In this document: positions 1-9,700 of the stretch, piece by piece
Position numbering within the stretch: position 1 is the stretch's first letter
Layout: each line of letters opens with the position of its first letter
DNA from: Cryomorphaceae bacterium
Lineage (GTDB): Bacteria; Bacteroidota; Bacteroidia; Flavobacteriales; Schleiferiaceae
DNA length: 64,000 nt
Assembly (NCBI GenBank): GCA_017858515.1
Contig: JAFMBM010000007.1
Location: 17,962-81,961, forward strand
Reading direction: 5' to 3'
Notes under the pieces: model-generated
The model's database searches: none
Told to the model about the DNA's origin: nothing
Seen by the model: the letters and a program-made list of their open reading frames with translations, nothing else
Position numbers and translations under genes: made by a program

Positions 1-2
1 TA

Positions 3-386
3 AGCAGTCTACTTCTATTCATGGCTTCAAAAAAAATAAGCTCTACTTCATCAAATGAAGCCGCTCCTTATCTTTTTCTGGCTCTGTTATGTGGAATAGG
101 ATTTTTGTATTTGCAAGTAAGGGGTTGGTCTGAACTGAAAGAATCGGGAGTATTTTTTACGGGAGAAGGAAGCTTTACCGCTGGCTCATGGGTTTATGCC
201 ATAACTTTTTTTCACCTACTCCATTTAACAGCTGGACTTATAGTGCTGATTATTACGAGTTTTAGAGCTAATCTGAACAAATATTCATCAGATCGGAGAC
301 TTGGATTCGACTTAGCCGCACAATTTTGGCACTTCTTAGGTGTAGTTTGGATCGGTTTATTCCTTTTTTTGCTATTTATTCGTTAA
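3..386 (+). CDS. Heme-copper oxidase subunit III, C-terminal part (cut by left window edge)
   Basis: Subunit III of a cytochrome c oxidase, an integral inner-membrane subunit of the aerobic respiratory chain. The track starts it at the ATG at 21, but the frame is open back to base 3 and reads SSLLLF directly before that Met. This looks like the middle of a transmembrane helix, so the ATG is probably internal and the N-terminus lies outside the window. The visible part holds about three helices, with the family-like stretches FFHLLHLTAG and FWHFLGVVWIGLF. A second subunit III gene follows 30 bases downstream. Two adjacent subunit III genes of unequal length are usual in Bacteroidota oxidase clusters. 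Family call is confident; true start not visible. Confidence 0.85.
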   Translation, partial: SSLLLFMASKKISSTSSNEAAPYLFLALLCGIGFLYLQVRGWSELKESGVFFTGEGSFTAGSWVYAITFFHLLHLTAGLIVLIITSFRANLNKYSSDRRLGFDLAAQFWHFLGVVWIGLFLFLLFIR

Positions 387-416
387 ACTTGCGCCTGCAA
401 TTATAAAGTATTCCAA

Positions 417-1334
417 ATGGCTCAAGAAGCAGCAATGGGAGCTCCGGAGGGAAAACTCTGGGGCGGTGGCAGACAGCCACTTGGCGCTAGTTATGGCAAG
501 TTAATGATGTGGTTTTTCCTCCTCAGTGACGCCTTAACTTTCTCTGGTTTTTTAACGGCATATGGCCTTATGCGCTTTAAATATGTCGAAACTTGGCCTG
601 TAGCAGAAGATGTTTTCACACATTTTCCTTTCATTCATGGCGATCAACCACTGTTGTATGTTGCCTTAATGACTTTCATTCTTATCATGTCTTCAGTAAC
701 CATGGTATTGGCAGTAAATGCCGGCCATGAAAACAATAAGAAGAGCGTTATTTGGTGGATGTTCTTAACTATTATTGGTGGTTTTATATTCTTAGGCTCT
801 CAGGCTTGGGAATGGTATCATTTCATCTCTGGCGACAAAGGAGCGGTTCAGGTTGCAGATGGAAGGGTATTGTACATAGGCGATGAAGCCGGCACCCAAA
901 TAACCCTTACAGACCTGGTTCATGGTCCGAGTGCTGGAGCGCATGGACATCATGAAAAATTTAATAGCGAGCAAATACAAACTGCCTTCAAGCAAGGAGA
1001 TTATGTTTTACTTGTTCCTGGGAAGGCCAAAGAAGCCATTCCTCACTCAACGGCTGTTAAGATGCTTGAAAAAGCAGAAGTAGTACAAGGCGCGAATATG
1101 GTGCGCAACGAATATGGCAACAACCTATTTGCAAACTTCTTCTTCTTCATAACCGGTTTCCACGGTTTCCACGTATTCTCTGGAGTAATCATCAACATCA
1201 TCATTTTCATCAATGTAATTATGGGCACCTATGCCCGTAGAGGTCATTATGATATGGTTGAAAAAGTGGGTCTTTATTGGCACTTTGTAGACCTCGTATG
1301 GGTATTTGTATTCACCTTCTTTTACCTCGTATAA
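417..1334 (+). CDS. Cytochrome c oxidase subunit III
   Basis: Inner-membrane subunit III of a heme-copper (caa3/aa3-type) oxidase. The protein has 305 residues. N-terminal helices carry KLMMWFFLLSDALTFSGF and the C-terminal half carries the typical FFFFITGFHGFHVFSG and YWHFVDLVWVFVFTFFYL stretches. Between the third and fourth helices lies a soluble insertion of about 100 residues (roughly 140-235) with a His-rich piece (GAHGHHEKF). This makes the protein longer than the usual 200-residue form; comparable insertions are, to my knowledge, common in Bacteroidota. It sits in one transcription unit with the upstream subunit III gene and subunit IV, 12 bases downstream. Confident. Confidence 0.95.
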   Translation: MAQEAAMGAPEGKLWGGGRQPLGASYGKLMMWFFLLSDALTFSGFLTAYGLMRFKYVETWPVAEDVFTHFPFIHGDQPLLYVALMTFILIMSSVTMVLAVNAGHENNKKSVIWWMFLTIIGGFIFLGSQAWEWYHFISGDKGAVQVADGRVLYIGDEAGTQITLTDLVHGPSAGAHGHHEKFNSEQIQTAFKQGDYVLLVPGKAKEAIPHSTAVKMLEKAEVVQGANMVRNEYGNNLFANFFFFITGFHGFHVFSGVIINIIIFINVIMGTYARRGHYDMVEKVGLYWHFVDLVWVFVFTFFYLV

Positions 1335-1346
1335 TTCAAAGAAATT

Positions 1347-1703
1347 ATGGCATCAACACATCATCAAATAGGAGAAAGCGAGCATCACGAAGGGCCCGCA
1401 GGTACACGTTGGATCTGGTTGGTTTTTTGGCTCCTCTTAGCCATCACCGGTATAGAAGTAGCGCTGGGTATCATTAAACCTGGCATTTTAATGAAATCCT
1501 TTATAGGTACTACCTATTTGAATATTCTCTTCATCCTTCTTACCCTTGTAAAGGCGTATTACATCGTTGCGTACTTTATGCACTTGAAATTCGAAAGAAA
1601 AGGAATGATCTACACCATTGTCTTACCTATGGTAATTCTTATTCCCTACTTGTTATTTATTGTACTTACTGAAGGTTTTTACATCAACAATATGTTGCAG
1701 TAG
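1347..1703 (+). CDS. Cytochrome c oxidase subunit IV (prokaryotic type)
   Basis: Small inner-membrane subunit of the heme-copper oxidase, 118 residues, within the usual size range. A short His/Glu-rich N-terminus (STHHQIGESEHHEGP) is followed by three predicted membrane helices. The second is flanked by KAYYIVAYFMHLKFE, the characteristic stretch of the prokaryotic COX4 family. It begins 12 bases after subunit III and is followed 13 bases later by the SCO copper chaperone, so it belongs to the same operon. Subunit IV is not catalytic; in related enzymes it stabilises the complex. Confident on family. Confidence 0.92.
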   Translation: MASTHHQIGESEHHEGPAGTRWIWLVFWLLLAITGIEVALGIIKPGILMKSFIGTTYLNILFILLTLVKAYYIVAYFMHLKFERKGMIYTIVLPMVILIPYLLFIVLTEGFYINNMLQ

Positions 1704-1716
1704 TTGTTAAACTAAT

Positions 1717-2496
1717 ATGTACAATCGCTTATTTAAATGGGCAGTCTTAGTTAGCTTACTATTGCTGCCCTTTTTTGTTTACTTCGTTTTTGTTTACAGC
1801 GCAGAAGAGAACTTCTTTCAGCCTTTGGCCTATGTGGGTCCTTCTGAAATAAAAAAGGTTGAGAGCCTTGAGGGCGTCCGCTACGACACCATTCCCTACA
1901 CCATTGAAGATTGGGAATTCACCAACCAACTCAACCGTTCTATTCATTCTGATTCGTTAAGGGGAAAAATTTATCTCGCTAGCTTCTTCTTTAGTAGATG
2001 TCCGAGTATTTGTCCTAGTATGAATTTTCAAATCAGACAGTTTCAAGAGCGCTTTGGAGGCTTTGATCAATTTAGAATTCTGTCTTTCACTGTTGATCCT
2101 GCAAACGACTCAGTAGGTGTTTTAAAAAATTATGCTCGTAGAATGAATGCCAACAACGGACTTTGGTATTTCTTAACCGGCGACCGAGATAGCCTTTACC
2201 GAACCGCTAGTCACTATCTGCAAAGTGCGCAAGAAGATTCTACCGCAGAAGGGGGCTTTTTACATACAGAACAAGTAGTATTGGTAGATTGGAAAGGCCA
2301 TATACGCAGTAGAATAGACGACAATGGCAATTTAGTAGGGTCGTATAATGCACTGGATGCCGTTGAAATGAAAGATTTGAGCTCTGACTTGAAGGTGCTG
2401 ATAGCAGAATATGAAAGAGAGAGGTCGAGGGAGGAGTACAAAGCAGAAAAAGAAGCGAAAAAATCCAAAAAAAAAAATAAATGGACATTCAACTAA
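1717..2496 (+). CDS. SCO1/SenC family copper chaperone
   Basis: Thioredoxin-fold protein that delivers copper to the CuA centre of cytochrome oxidase on the periplasmic side of the membrane. A single N-terminal membrane anchor (about residues 7-27) is followed by the SCO domain. The metal-binding Cys pair is visible in SRCPSICPSM (CxxxC) and the distal ligand His in FLHTEQVVLV. The last 30 residues form a very charged Lys/Glu tail (EAKKSKKKNK). The gene overlaps the next one (DUF420) by 16 bases, which suggests translational coupling. Its place inside the oxidase operon supports the copper-insertion role. Confident. Confidence 0.94.
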   Translation: MYNRLFKWAVLVSLLLLPFFVYFVFVYSAEENFFQPLAYVGPSEIKKVESLEGVRYDTIPYTIEDWEFTNQLNRSIHSDSLRGKIYLASFFFSRCPSICPSMNFQIRQFQERFGGFDQFRILSFTVDPANDSVGVLKNYARRMNANNGLWYFLTGDRDSLYRTASHYLQSAQEDSTAEGGFLHTEQVVLVDWKGHIRSRIDDNGNLVGSYNALDAVEMKDLSSDLKVLIAEYERERSREEYKAEKEAKKSKKKNKWTFN

Positions 2497-3026
2497 GCAA
2501 AAACGATAAGCGCTTTATTCCCATTATTTTTAGTCTTTCTGTGATTATTCCACTGGCGGTATTAGCACTTATGCTCATGCCAGAGAATTGGAGAATAGAA
2601 ACTGGAATTGAGAATCATATTTTCCCGCTTTTTCATGCTGTAATCAATGGTACCACGGCTGTACTTCTTGTCTTAGGACTTGTGTTTGTGAAGAATAAAA
2701 AAATTGCCTTGCATAGGGCTTCTATGGTTACTGCTCTCCTTTTAAGCAGCGTCTTTTTAGTTTCCTATGTCATTTCTAAATTGAGTCATGCACCCATTCC
2801 TTTTGGTGGAGAGGGTTTTATTCGACCTATTTACTTCTTTGTGTTAATTTCTCATATTCTATTGAGCGTTGCGGTGCTACCCTTGGCCCTACTCAGTGTG
2901 TACAGAGCTTTCACTCAAGAGTATGAAAAGCACAAGAAATTGGTTCGATTTACCTTTCCAATCTGGCTTTATGTTGCAGTAACAGGGGTTTTGGTTTACC
3001 TTTTTATGGCCCCTTATTATGTTTAA
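2481..3026 (+). CDS. DUF420 membrane protein, probable oxidase assembly factor
   Basis: Polytopic inner-membrane protein of 181 residues with about five helices. It has conserved DUF420-like His positions in the predicted helices (FPLFHAVINGTTAVLLVLG, KIALHRASMVTALLL, FVLISHILLSVAVLP). The family is found next to heme-copper oxidase genes. The Staphylococcus member CtaM has been linked to aa3 oxidase function, so an assembly role is plausible here but is an inference. It overlaps the SCO gene upstream by 16 bases and the small CxxC protein downstream by 8 bases, so the three are co-translated. Family assignment is good; exact molecular role unknown. Confidence 0.88.
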   Translation: MDIQLSKNDKRFIPIIFSLSVIIPLAVLALMLMPENWRIETGIENHIFPLFHAVINGTTAVLLVLGLVFVKNKKIALHRASMVTALLLSSVFLVSYVISKLSHAPIPFGGEGFIRPIYFFVLISHILLSVAVLPLALLSVYRAFTQEYEKHKKLVRFTFPIWLYVAVTGVLVYLFMAPYYV

Positions 3027-3270
3027 TTCGTTAAAATTTCGTTTATTTTCTAGCCTCATCGCTCTTCTTTTCCCTCTCTTTTCATGGGCTCAGTGCAGTA
3101 TGTGTAAGGCGGTTGCAGAGAGCTCGAGAGAAGGCGGAAGCCCTATTGCTGAGGGACTTAATGACGGAATCCTGTACTTAATGGCATTCCCTTATATCTT
3201 AATGTTGATTGTTGGAATAGCTTGGTACCGACACTCAAAAAAATTGAAGGCAGAAGCCATCCACCCCTAA
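3019..3270 (+). CDS. Small exported CxxC membrane protein in oxidase operon
   Basis: An 83-residue protein of unknown function. It has a cleavable-looking signal peptide (FSSLIALLFPLFSWAQ) followed at once by a CSMCK motif, so the mature protein would begin with a CxxC pair. One membrane helix lies near residues 52-69 (MAFPYILMLIVGIAWY), and the protein ends with a short basic tail. It overlaps the DUF420 gene by 8 bases and closes the oxidase cluster. The CxxC on the outer face, next to an SCO copper chaperone, suggests metal or redox handling during oxidase assembly. That is inference from position; I do not recognise a named family. Confidence 0.75.
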   Translation: MFNSLKFRLFSSLIALLFPLFSWAQCSMCKAVAESSREGGSPIAEGLNDGILYLMAFPYILMLIVGIAWYRHSKKLKAEAIHP

Positions 3271-3286
3271 AGGCAATAGCATTAGT

Positions 3287-3294
3287 TATATTTG
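3287..3294 (+). promoter_or_regulatory. Candidate -7 promoter element TATATTTG upstream of tolC-like gene
   Basis: TATATTTG is an exact match to the Bacteroidota -7 consensus TAnnTTTG. It lies 21 bases before the preferred ATG of the TolC gene and would give a leader of about 15 bases. No good -33 TTG box is visible at the usual spacing. It suggests the efflux genes are transcribed separately from the oxidase operon. Confidence 0.45.
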
Positions 3295-3315
3295 CTCAAA
3301 GCCAATGCTATAGCT

Positions 3316-4740
3316 ATGCGCAGCTCATTCAAGACAACCGCCCTACTTCTTTTTTTTTCAGTAAGTCTCATTGCTCAAAACAACTCCAATTGGTCTCTAC
3401 AAGCTTGTATTGACACCGCTTTAAAGAACAATGTTCAGATAAAGCAGAGCAAGCTTCAAACCCAAATTGCCGAGAATTCGATCGATGTTGGAGTGGCCAG
3501 ACTTTTCCCAACCGTAAGTGGATCGGCGGGTTACAACTGGAGTTTCGGATTAAACATCGACCCAGTAACCAATATTCCTAGCCGAGATCAAAGGCAGACC
3601 AATAGTCTATCCCTTTCGGCCCAATGGGTTTTATTCGATGGAAATCGGAACTTCAACACCCTCGCCCAAAATAGAATTGATCACGCCTCTAGTCTTTATC
3701 GCTTGGAGGATATGAAAAACAATACCTCCTTGAATGTGGCTTCACAGTACATTCAAATTCTTCTAAACAGGGAGATACTTAAAATTGCGGAGGATCAACT
3801 GAAAACTACGGAACTTCAGGTTAAGCGTATGACTGATTTAGTAAATGCTGGATCTCAACCTGCGGGTAGTCTGTACGACCTTCAAGCCCAGCAAGCCCGA
3901 GACAATCAATCGATGATTGCGGCCAAAAACAATCTGCGCGTTTCCAAACTTCAACTTACTCAGACCATTCAGATTCCATTCAAAGAAGACTTTGATATTG
4001 TAGAGTATCAGGGAATTATGCCAAACGGCTCTGTTTTGAGCATGGGTTCTGAAAACATTTATAACTCAGCTTTAGAAAACCAGCCCAGTATATCGGCGGC
4101 GGAACTTGATGTTCAAAGCGCCGAAAAGCAAGTGGCACTGGCGAAGGGCGGTTTTTTTCCTACGCTTTCCTTATTTGGCTCTATCGGAACCAATTATTCA
4201 GATCAGATTAGAGACTTAAGCCTTTCTCCAAGAGATCCTAGTTTAATTGGTATTACCTCCGCGGGCGATGATGTCTTCGATTTTGGCGGAGTAAACTTCA
4301 GTCAGGGAGATATCAAATCACTAGGTCAACAATACAACGACAACCTCAACCAATTCGTTGGTTTTAGCCTTAGCATTCCCATTTGGACTGGCATGCAATT
4401 GAAAAATGGTGTTCGAAGTGCTCAGATTGGAAAGGAAAATGCCCATCTAGAATTGCTCAACAATCAAAATACGCTGCGCCAAACCATTGAACGCGCTTAT
4501 GCCGATGCATCTGCAGCCTACGAAACCTATGCTGCCTCTGAGGCAAGTGTGAAGGCGAGTGAGGAATCTTTCAACTATGCCAAAGTGCGTTACGAAAGTG
4601 GTACCATAAACCAATTCGACTACGAGAATGCTCGCAACAGCCTGAGTCGTGCTCAAGCCCAGCTCGCCCAATCGAGATTCGATTATATTTTCAGAATTAA
4701 AACCTTAGAATTTTACCTTAGCGGTAGCATTCAACCCTAA
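3316..4740 (+). CDS. TolC family outer membrane efflux channel
   Basis: Outer-membrane channel component of a tripartite efflux or secretion system, 474 residues from the chosen start. The track starts at a TTG at 3292, but the ATG at 3316 gives a normal signal peptide (KTTALLLFFSVSLIAQ), so I prefer it. The body shows the OEP-family duplication. Each half has long Ala/Gln/Asn-rich helices (SLYDLQAQQARDNQS, GTINQFDYENARNSL) and strand segments such as LSLSAQWVLFDG and LSIPIWTGMQLKNG. The periplasmic adaptor follows after 8 bases. No inner-membrane transporter is found nearby, so the third component must be encoded elsewhere. Confident on family. Confidence 0.93.
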   Translation: MRSSFKTTALLLFFSVSLIAQNNSNWSLQACIDTALKNNVQIKQSKLQTQIAENSIDVGVARLFPTVSGSAGYNWSFGLNIDPVTNIPSRDQRQTNSLSLSAQWVLFDGNRNFNTLAQNRIDHASSLYRLEDMKNNTSLNVASQYIQILLNREILKIAEDQLKTTELQVKRMTDLVNAGSQPAGSLYDLQAQQARDNQSMIAAKNNLRVSKLQLTQTIQIPFKEDFDIVEYQGIMPNGSVLSMGSENIYNSALENQPSISAAELDVQSAEKQVALAKGGFFPTLSLFGSIGTNYSDQIRDLSLSPRDPSLIGITSAGDDVFDFGGVNFSQGDIKSLGQQYNDNLNQFVGFSLSIPIWTGMQLKNGVRSAQIGKENAHLELLNNQNTLRQTIERAYADASAAYETYAASEASVKASEESFNYAKVRYESGTINQFDYENARNSLSRAQAQLAQSRFDYIFRIKTLEFYLSGSIQP

Positions 4741-4748
4741 AGAACACC

Positions 4749-6041
4749 ATGAGTCGTACTCTCAAAATTGGCCTCTTTTCTGCCGTTCTACTTATTATTC
4801 TTTTATTCGTTGCCAAGAAACAAGGTTGGATCGGATCGAACAACAAAGGCGAAACGGTTACCACAGAAAAGGTGAAGCGCGCAACAATCAGCGAATTAGT
4901 CTCCGCTAGTGGAAAAATTCAGCCCGAATTGGAGATTAAAATCTCCTCCGAAGTTAGTGGCGAAATAATCGACTTGGCCGTTTTAGAAGGTCAAACGGTT
5001 AAAAAAGGCGACTTACTGGCTAAAATAAATCCAGATATATACATTGCCTCGGTAAACCGGGTTGATGCAGCCGTGAGTTCTTCCAGGGCGGCTTTAGCTT
5101 CTACTGAAGCGCAACTTGTTGAAGTAGAAAAAATTTACAATCGCTCGGTTGATTTAAAAAAGAAAGGCGCCATATCTCAACAAGAATTTGATGCGGCCCA
5201 ACGTAGTTTGGAAGTAACTAAACTCTCAGTAGAATCGGCTCGCTTCCAACTTAAAAGCTCTGAAGCCAATGCAAAAGAAGCAAGAGACAACCTCAATAGA
5301 ACCACTCTTTTTGCCCCAACCGATGGCACTATATCACTTTTAAATGTAGAGAAAGGCGAACGCGTAGTCGGAACGGCTCAAATGACGGGAACTGAACTCA
5401 TGCGCGTGTCAAACCTGCAAGCTATGGAGGTTTTGGTGGAAGTAAATGAGAACGACATTGTTCGGGTTTCTTTAGGAGATACAGCTACTATTGAGGTGGA
5501 TGCTTTCCAAGATCAAAAATTTAAAGGGGTGGTTACCCAGATTGCCAATTCTGCAAAACTGATGGGTACTAGTGTAGATCAAGTGACCAACTTTGAAGTG
5601 AAAATCCGAATTTTACCCTCGAGCTATACCAATTTAAGCGATGAAACTGGCCGCTCTCCTTTTCGCCCTGGAATGACTGCGTCCGTAGACATTCAAACAG
5701 AAAGAAAGGTAAATATTCTAACCGTTCCCATTCAAGCTGTAAATCTCAGAAGCGATACTAGTAATGTAAAGCTATCGTATCGGGAGCGGAAGGAGAGGAA
5801 AGAAAGTCGCGCCGCTTCAGACCAAAAGGAGAATGAAGAGTATGAAGTAGTTTTTGCAGTAATAGACGGAAAAGCAAAGCTTATAGTAGTAAAGACGGGC
5901 ATTCAAGACGATCAGAATATTGAATTGCTTTTGGGACCTGAAGAAGGAACTGAAATTATCACTGGACCCTATTCACTCTTGAGCAAGGACCTCAACAGTG
6001 GTGATGCGGTTACGGTTAAATCGAAAGAGGAAGAAGAATAG
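4749..6041 (+). CDS. HlyD/MacA-type periplasmic adaptor subunit
   Basis: Membrane-fusion protein linking an inner-membrane transporter to the TolC channel encoded just upstream. One N-terminal anchor helix (LFSAVLLIILLFVA) is followed by a lipoyl/barrel-sandwich half (ISSEVSGEIIDLAVLEGQTV), a coiled-coil hairpin of about 100 residues rich in Ala/Glu/Ser, the second lipoyl half (LFAPTDGTISLLNVEKGERV) and beta-barrel and membrane-proximal domains. Residues about 345-370 form a charged low-complexity insert (RERKERKESRAASDQKENEE). MacA-like adaptors usually work with MacB ABC transporters; none is in the window. 430 residues is normal for the family. Confidence 0.93.
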   Translation: MSRTLKIGLFSAVLLIILLFVAKKQGWIGSNNKGETVTTEKVKRATISELVSASGKIQPELEIKISSEVSGEIIDLAVLEGQTVKKGDLLAKINPDIYIASVNRVDAAVSSSRAALASTEAQLVEVEKIYNRSVDLKKKGAISQQEFDAAQRSLEVTKLSVESARFQLKSSEANAKEARDNLNRTTLFAPTDGTISLLNVEKGERVVGTAQMTGTELMRVSNLQAMEVLVEVNENDIVRVSLGDTATIEVDAFQDQKFKGVVTQIANSAKLMGTSVDQVTNFEVKIRILPSSYTNLSDETGRSPFRPGMTASVDIQTERKVNILTVPIQAVNLRSDTSNVKLSYRERKERKESRAASDQKENEEYEVVFAVIDGKAKLIVVKTGIQDDQNIELLLGPEEGTEIITGPYSLLSKDLNSGDAVTVKSKEEEE

Positions 6042-6054
6042 CCTTCATGAAGTG

Positions 6055-6750
6055 GTGAATCGCCTTCCTACCTTACTACTCATTGAATCTTCGACTCGAA
6101 GTTGCTCGGTGGCCTTAAGCCGTGGCAATGAGATAATATTTGAACTCAATGAGGCCTCCGATCAGTTTATTCATGCAGAAAAACTGCATTTACTCGTGCA
6201 GGAAAGCTTAGTTTTTCTAGAGAAAGAGATGGAAAGCTCTCCTTGGCTCGATGCCGTTGCAGTTGGAGCCGGACCAGGCAGTTATACAGGTCTTCGAATT
6301 GGCTTATCGGTTGCGAAAGGATTGTGTTTTGGCTTGGGAATTCCGCTCATTGGCATTTCCAGTTTGGAAGTATTATTTCATTCGTTCAAAACACTAGACC
6401 CCCTTTTATTTGAATCTCAGAAGGTTTTTTGGCCAATGATTGATGCTCGCCGAATGGAGGTCTATACCATGGGAATGAATGCCCGTGCGGAAATAGAATC
6501 TCCCTTACAAGCCATGATTTTAGATGAAGAACTTCCATTTAAAAAAGGCATTTGCTTTGGCGATGGTGCGGAAAAAGCCAGTGAATTTCTCGAAGCGAGA
6601 GGTTTTCAAGTGGCTAAGGAAATTTTGCCTATCGCAAAAGGACTTTTAACTCCTGCCCTCCTTCGTTTTAATCAGGGTACTTTTGAAGATGCTGCCCTTT
6701 ACGAACCAGACTATCTAAAAGAATTTCAAGCACTAAAGAAGAAAATTTAG
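6055..6750 (+). CDS. tsaB: tRNA threonylcarbamoyladenosine biosynthesis protein TsaB
   Basis: Cytoplasmic ASKHA-fold protein that partners TsaD in adding threonylcarbamoyl to A37 of ANN-decoding tRNAs. The hallmark GAGPGSYTGLRIGLSVAKGL is clear, and the N-terminal strand LLLIESSTRSCSVAL is typical. The track extends the ORF back to 5998 inside the adaptor gene. Family members start just before this strand, so I choose the GTG at 6055 (another GTG is at 6052), giving 231 residues with 13 bases between genes. It shares the strand of the efflux genes and is probably co-transcribed. The NHL-propeller gene converges from the other side. Confident function, moderately sure of the start. Confidence 0.93.
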   Translation: MNRLPTLLLIESSTRSCSVALSRGNEIIFELNEASDQFIHAEKLHLLVQESLVFLEKEMESSPWLDAVAVGAGPGSYTGLRIGLSVAKGLCFGLGIPLIGISSLEVLFHSFKTLDPLLFESQKVFWPMIDARRMEVYTMGMNARAEIESPLQAMILDEELPFKKGICFGDGAEKASEFLEARGFQVAKEILPIAKGLLTPALLRFNQGTFEDAALYEPDYLKEFQALKKKI

Positions 6751-6798
6751 AGCCCAATTCTTGTTGATTGCAGAACGCCTTCATAAACCCTTGGCCTT

Positions 6799-9700
6799 CT
6801 AATTCAGCACAATACGTTTTGATTCTCGTCCGAGCGAAGTACTGTTTTCAAGAATATAAACCCCTCTAGGTAAATAGGCTACCGCTATTTCAACTTCAGA
6901 ATCAGACGATATCAACTGTTCGTAGACTACACGCGATTGCATATCTATCAATCTCAACAATCCATCCTCCGCTGATCGCACGCGTAGAAAGTCTTTTGCT
7001 GGATTGGGATAAAGAGAGAATTCGAACGAAGGGGTAGTTGCATCAAACTTTAAACTACTTACACTCACATTTGTACAGAAAACATCTGTGTTTCCGCAGC
7101 TGTCTATTGCCGTTAAACAAACAGTATAACTTCCTGAATTAGAATAGATGTGCTGAAATTGGGCATTGTTTTGGTTGGATGTGCTTCCATCTCCGAAATC
7201 CCAAGTGTACTGTTGAGCCGCGCTAGAGCTATTGGTAAATTGAATTTGTAAACCCTGTGATAGTGAGCTGAAATTGGCTTGTGCACTTGTTTTATTGAAG
7301 GTTTTAATCGAACTGCTAACGGGGGCTCCATTGGTTGGATAAAAGAGAGCTTGATAGTCACCCGCCCCTTGGGTTTGATACCTTATTTGAGGGGACGACA
7401 TGGCCCATTTAATAATACGGTGATTGTTGTTATCGGCAATAAATAAACCTTCGGAAGTACAATCCATTCCAGTAGGGAATTTCAAATCATTCACCCCGCT
7501 GCCACTGACACCACCAGCCACTAGTTTGCCTTGAAGTGCAGAAGGACACCATTTTACAATTCTATGATTGTTTTGGTCGACCACAAAAACAGCATCACTT
7601 GCATCTACTTCTACATGATAGGGATTGTTGAGATAGGCTAATCCCGATCCACTTCCTATACTGCCTGCCACTTGAATTCCAGCATTCGATAGAGTAGACC
7701 ACTTCATAATGCGATGATTAGCTCGGTCAGCAACATAGACACATCCATTAGGACCAACCGCTACATCGCTCGGACTGTTCAATTGATTTGCTAGACTTCC
7801 TTGACCGTTATTTCCAGCCACAACAGTTGCCGCTGCTTGCCCAATTTCCCACTTCAATACCCTGTGATTTCCTTCATCTGCTATGTACAAAGCATTTCCA
7901 ACCAACTCAATACCCGCTGATTTATTGAATTGATCTAGTCCACTTCCTTGCCCATTTCCACCTGCCACCAGAACTCCTTGGCTCGCGCCAGGAGCCCATT
8001 TTACAATACTATTGTGATTCCGATCAGAAACATACACATTTCCATTGTTGTCGATGGCAATACCTCTCGGATCGCGCAATTGGTGAAGGCCTGTGCCTGA
8101 ACCGTTTCCGCCAGCAACAACCACTCCCTGTGAAGCATTGGCATCCCAACGAACTACCCTATTGTTTCCTCTATCCACAACATAAGCGCTGCCATTGTAT
8201 ACTTCTACTTCTTGAGGAAAGCGGAGTTGATTCAATTGGCCCCCTTGTCCTGTAGAACCCGCTATTTGTACACCATTGCTGGCTGCACTGGCTTTATAGG
8301 TTCCAATCCATTGGAGGTCTTTAAACAATTCCACTGAGTCAAGCTCTTCGGCGAGAAAACCTTGAACACTAATGTTAGTCTCCTTACAATCCATGCTCTG
8401 AGATAAAACGATATCGACCACAACGGGAGGCGGTGCAGGAAAAGTTACATCTATACTTTGGCAGTTGCTGGATAGATTCCCACAGGCATCTAGAACATCC
8501 AGACAAACAAAATAGGTTCCTTCAGAAGAATACGAATGAGTAGGGGAAGCTGAGCTAGCTGTTGTACCGTCCCCGAAATTCCAAAGAAAACTAGCCGCAT
8601 AGGTAGAGGTCTCTGTGAATTGGAAATCATTAAATGATTGGGTATAGGTAAATCCAGTGGTTGGAAGCGGATTCAATACAAAGTTCACTGTATTGGTGAA
8701 AAGTTCAGCGCCTCCTTCTAAAATCACCTTAGCCGAGTAGATTCCTGAGCCGTTGCTGGTTAATTGAAGTGAAGGCGAAGAAGCGCCCCACTGCACTATT
8801 CTGTGATTGGCATGATCTGCAATTACAATGGCACCTTGTGCATTGCGATATAGACCTGATGGAAAGCTGAGCTGATTGCTTTGAGCACCATTACCATTTC
8901 CTCCCGCCACAATTACACCTTCGGTAGCACCAGGAGCCCAAAGACTTACACGGTGATTGTTGCGCTCGATAATATATAGATTGCCTGCTGCGTCTATTTC
9001 AATGTCTTTGGGCTCGCTTAACTGATTGAGGTTTGTTCCTGTACCATTTCCCCCAGCCACTAGCACTCCAGAAGTAGCATCTGGAGCCCATTTCATCACC
9101 CTGGCATTCTTTCTATCTAAAACAAAAATATTAAAGGCCGCATCTACCGCAACGGATACAGGTTGCTGAAATTTATCATTTGAAGATCCGCCGCCATTGC
9201 CACCTGCAACCACAACTCCTTGAGTTGCTCCTACATCCCATCGCATTACTCTTTGGTTCTTCTTGTCTGCTACATACACTCTTCCCAAGGCATCTACGGT
9301 CAATCCTTCTGGCTGATAAAACTGATGTAGACCATTTCCAATTCCGTTTCCTCCTGCCACAACTACACCCTGACTAGCGCCTTGATCCCAACGCAATACT
9401 CTGTGGTTATTGCGATCGGCAATATAGATACTTCCATTGGCGTCGATTGCCAATCCATAGGCATTCCTAAACTGATCGAGTCCTGGTCCAGATCCATTTA
9501 AGCCAGCGTAAATGATTCCTTCACTTGCCCCAGGCTCCCACTTCATGATTCGATTGTTGTTGCGATCCATTACATAGGTATTACCCAAAGGGTCTTGAAC
9601 CGCATCGTATGGATAGCGTAACTGAGAAAGCTGACCTCCTTGTCCATTTCCTCCCGCGAGTATGGCACCATTCGGAAGACTAACGGCGGTGCTAGTATAG

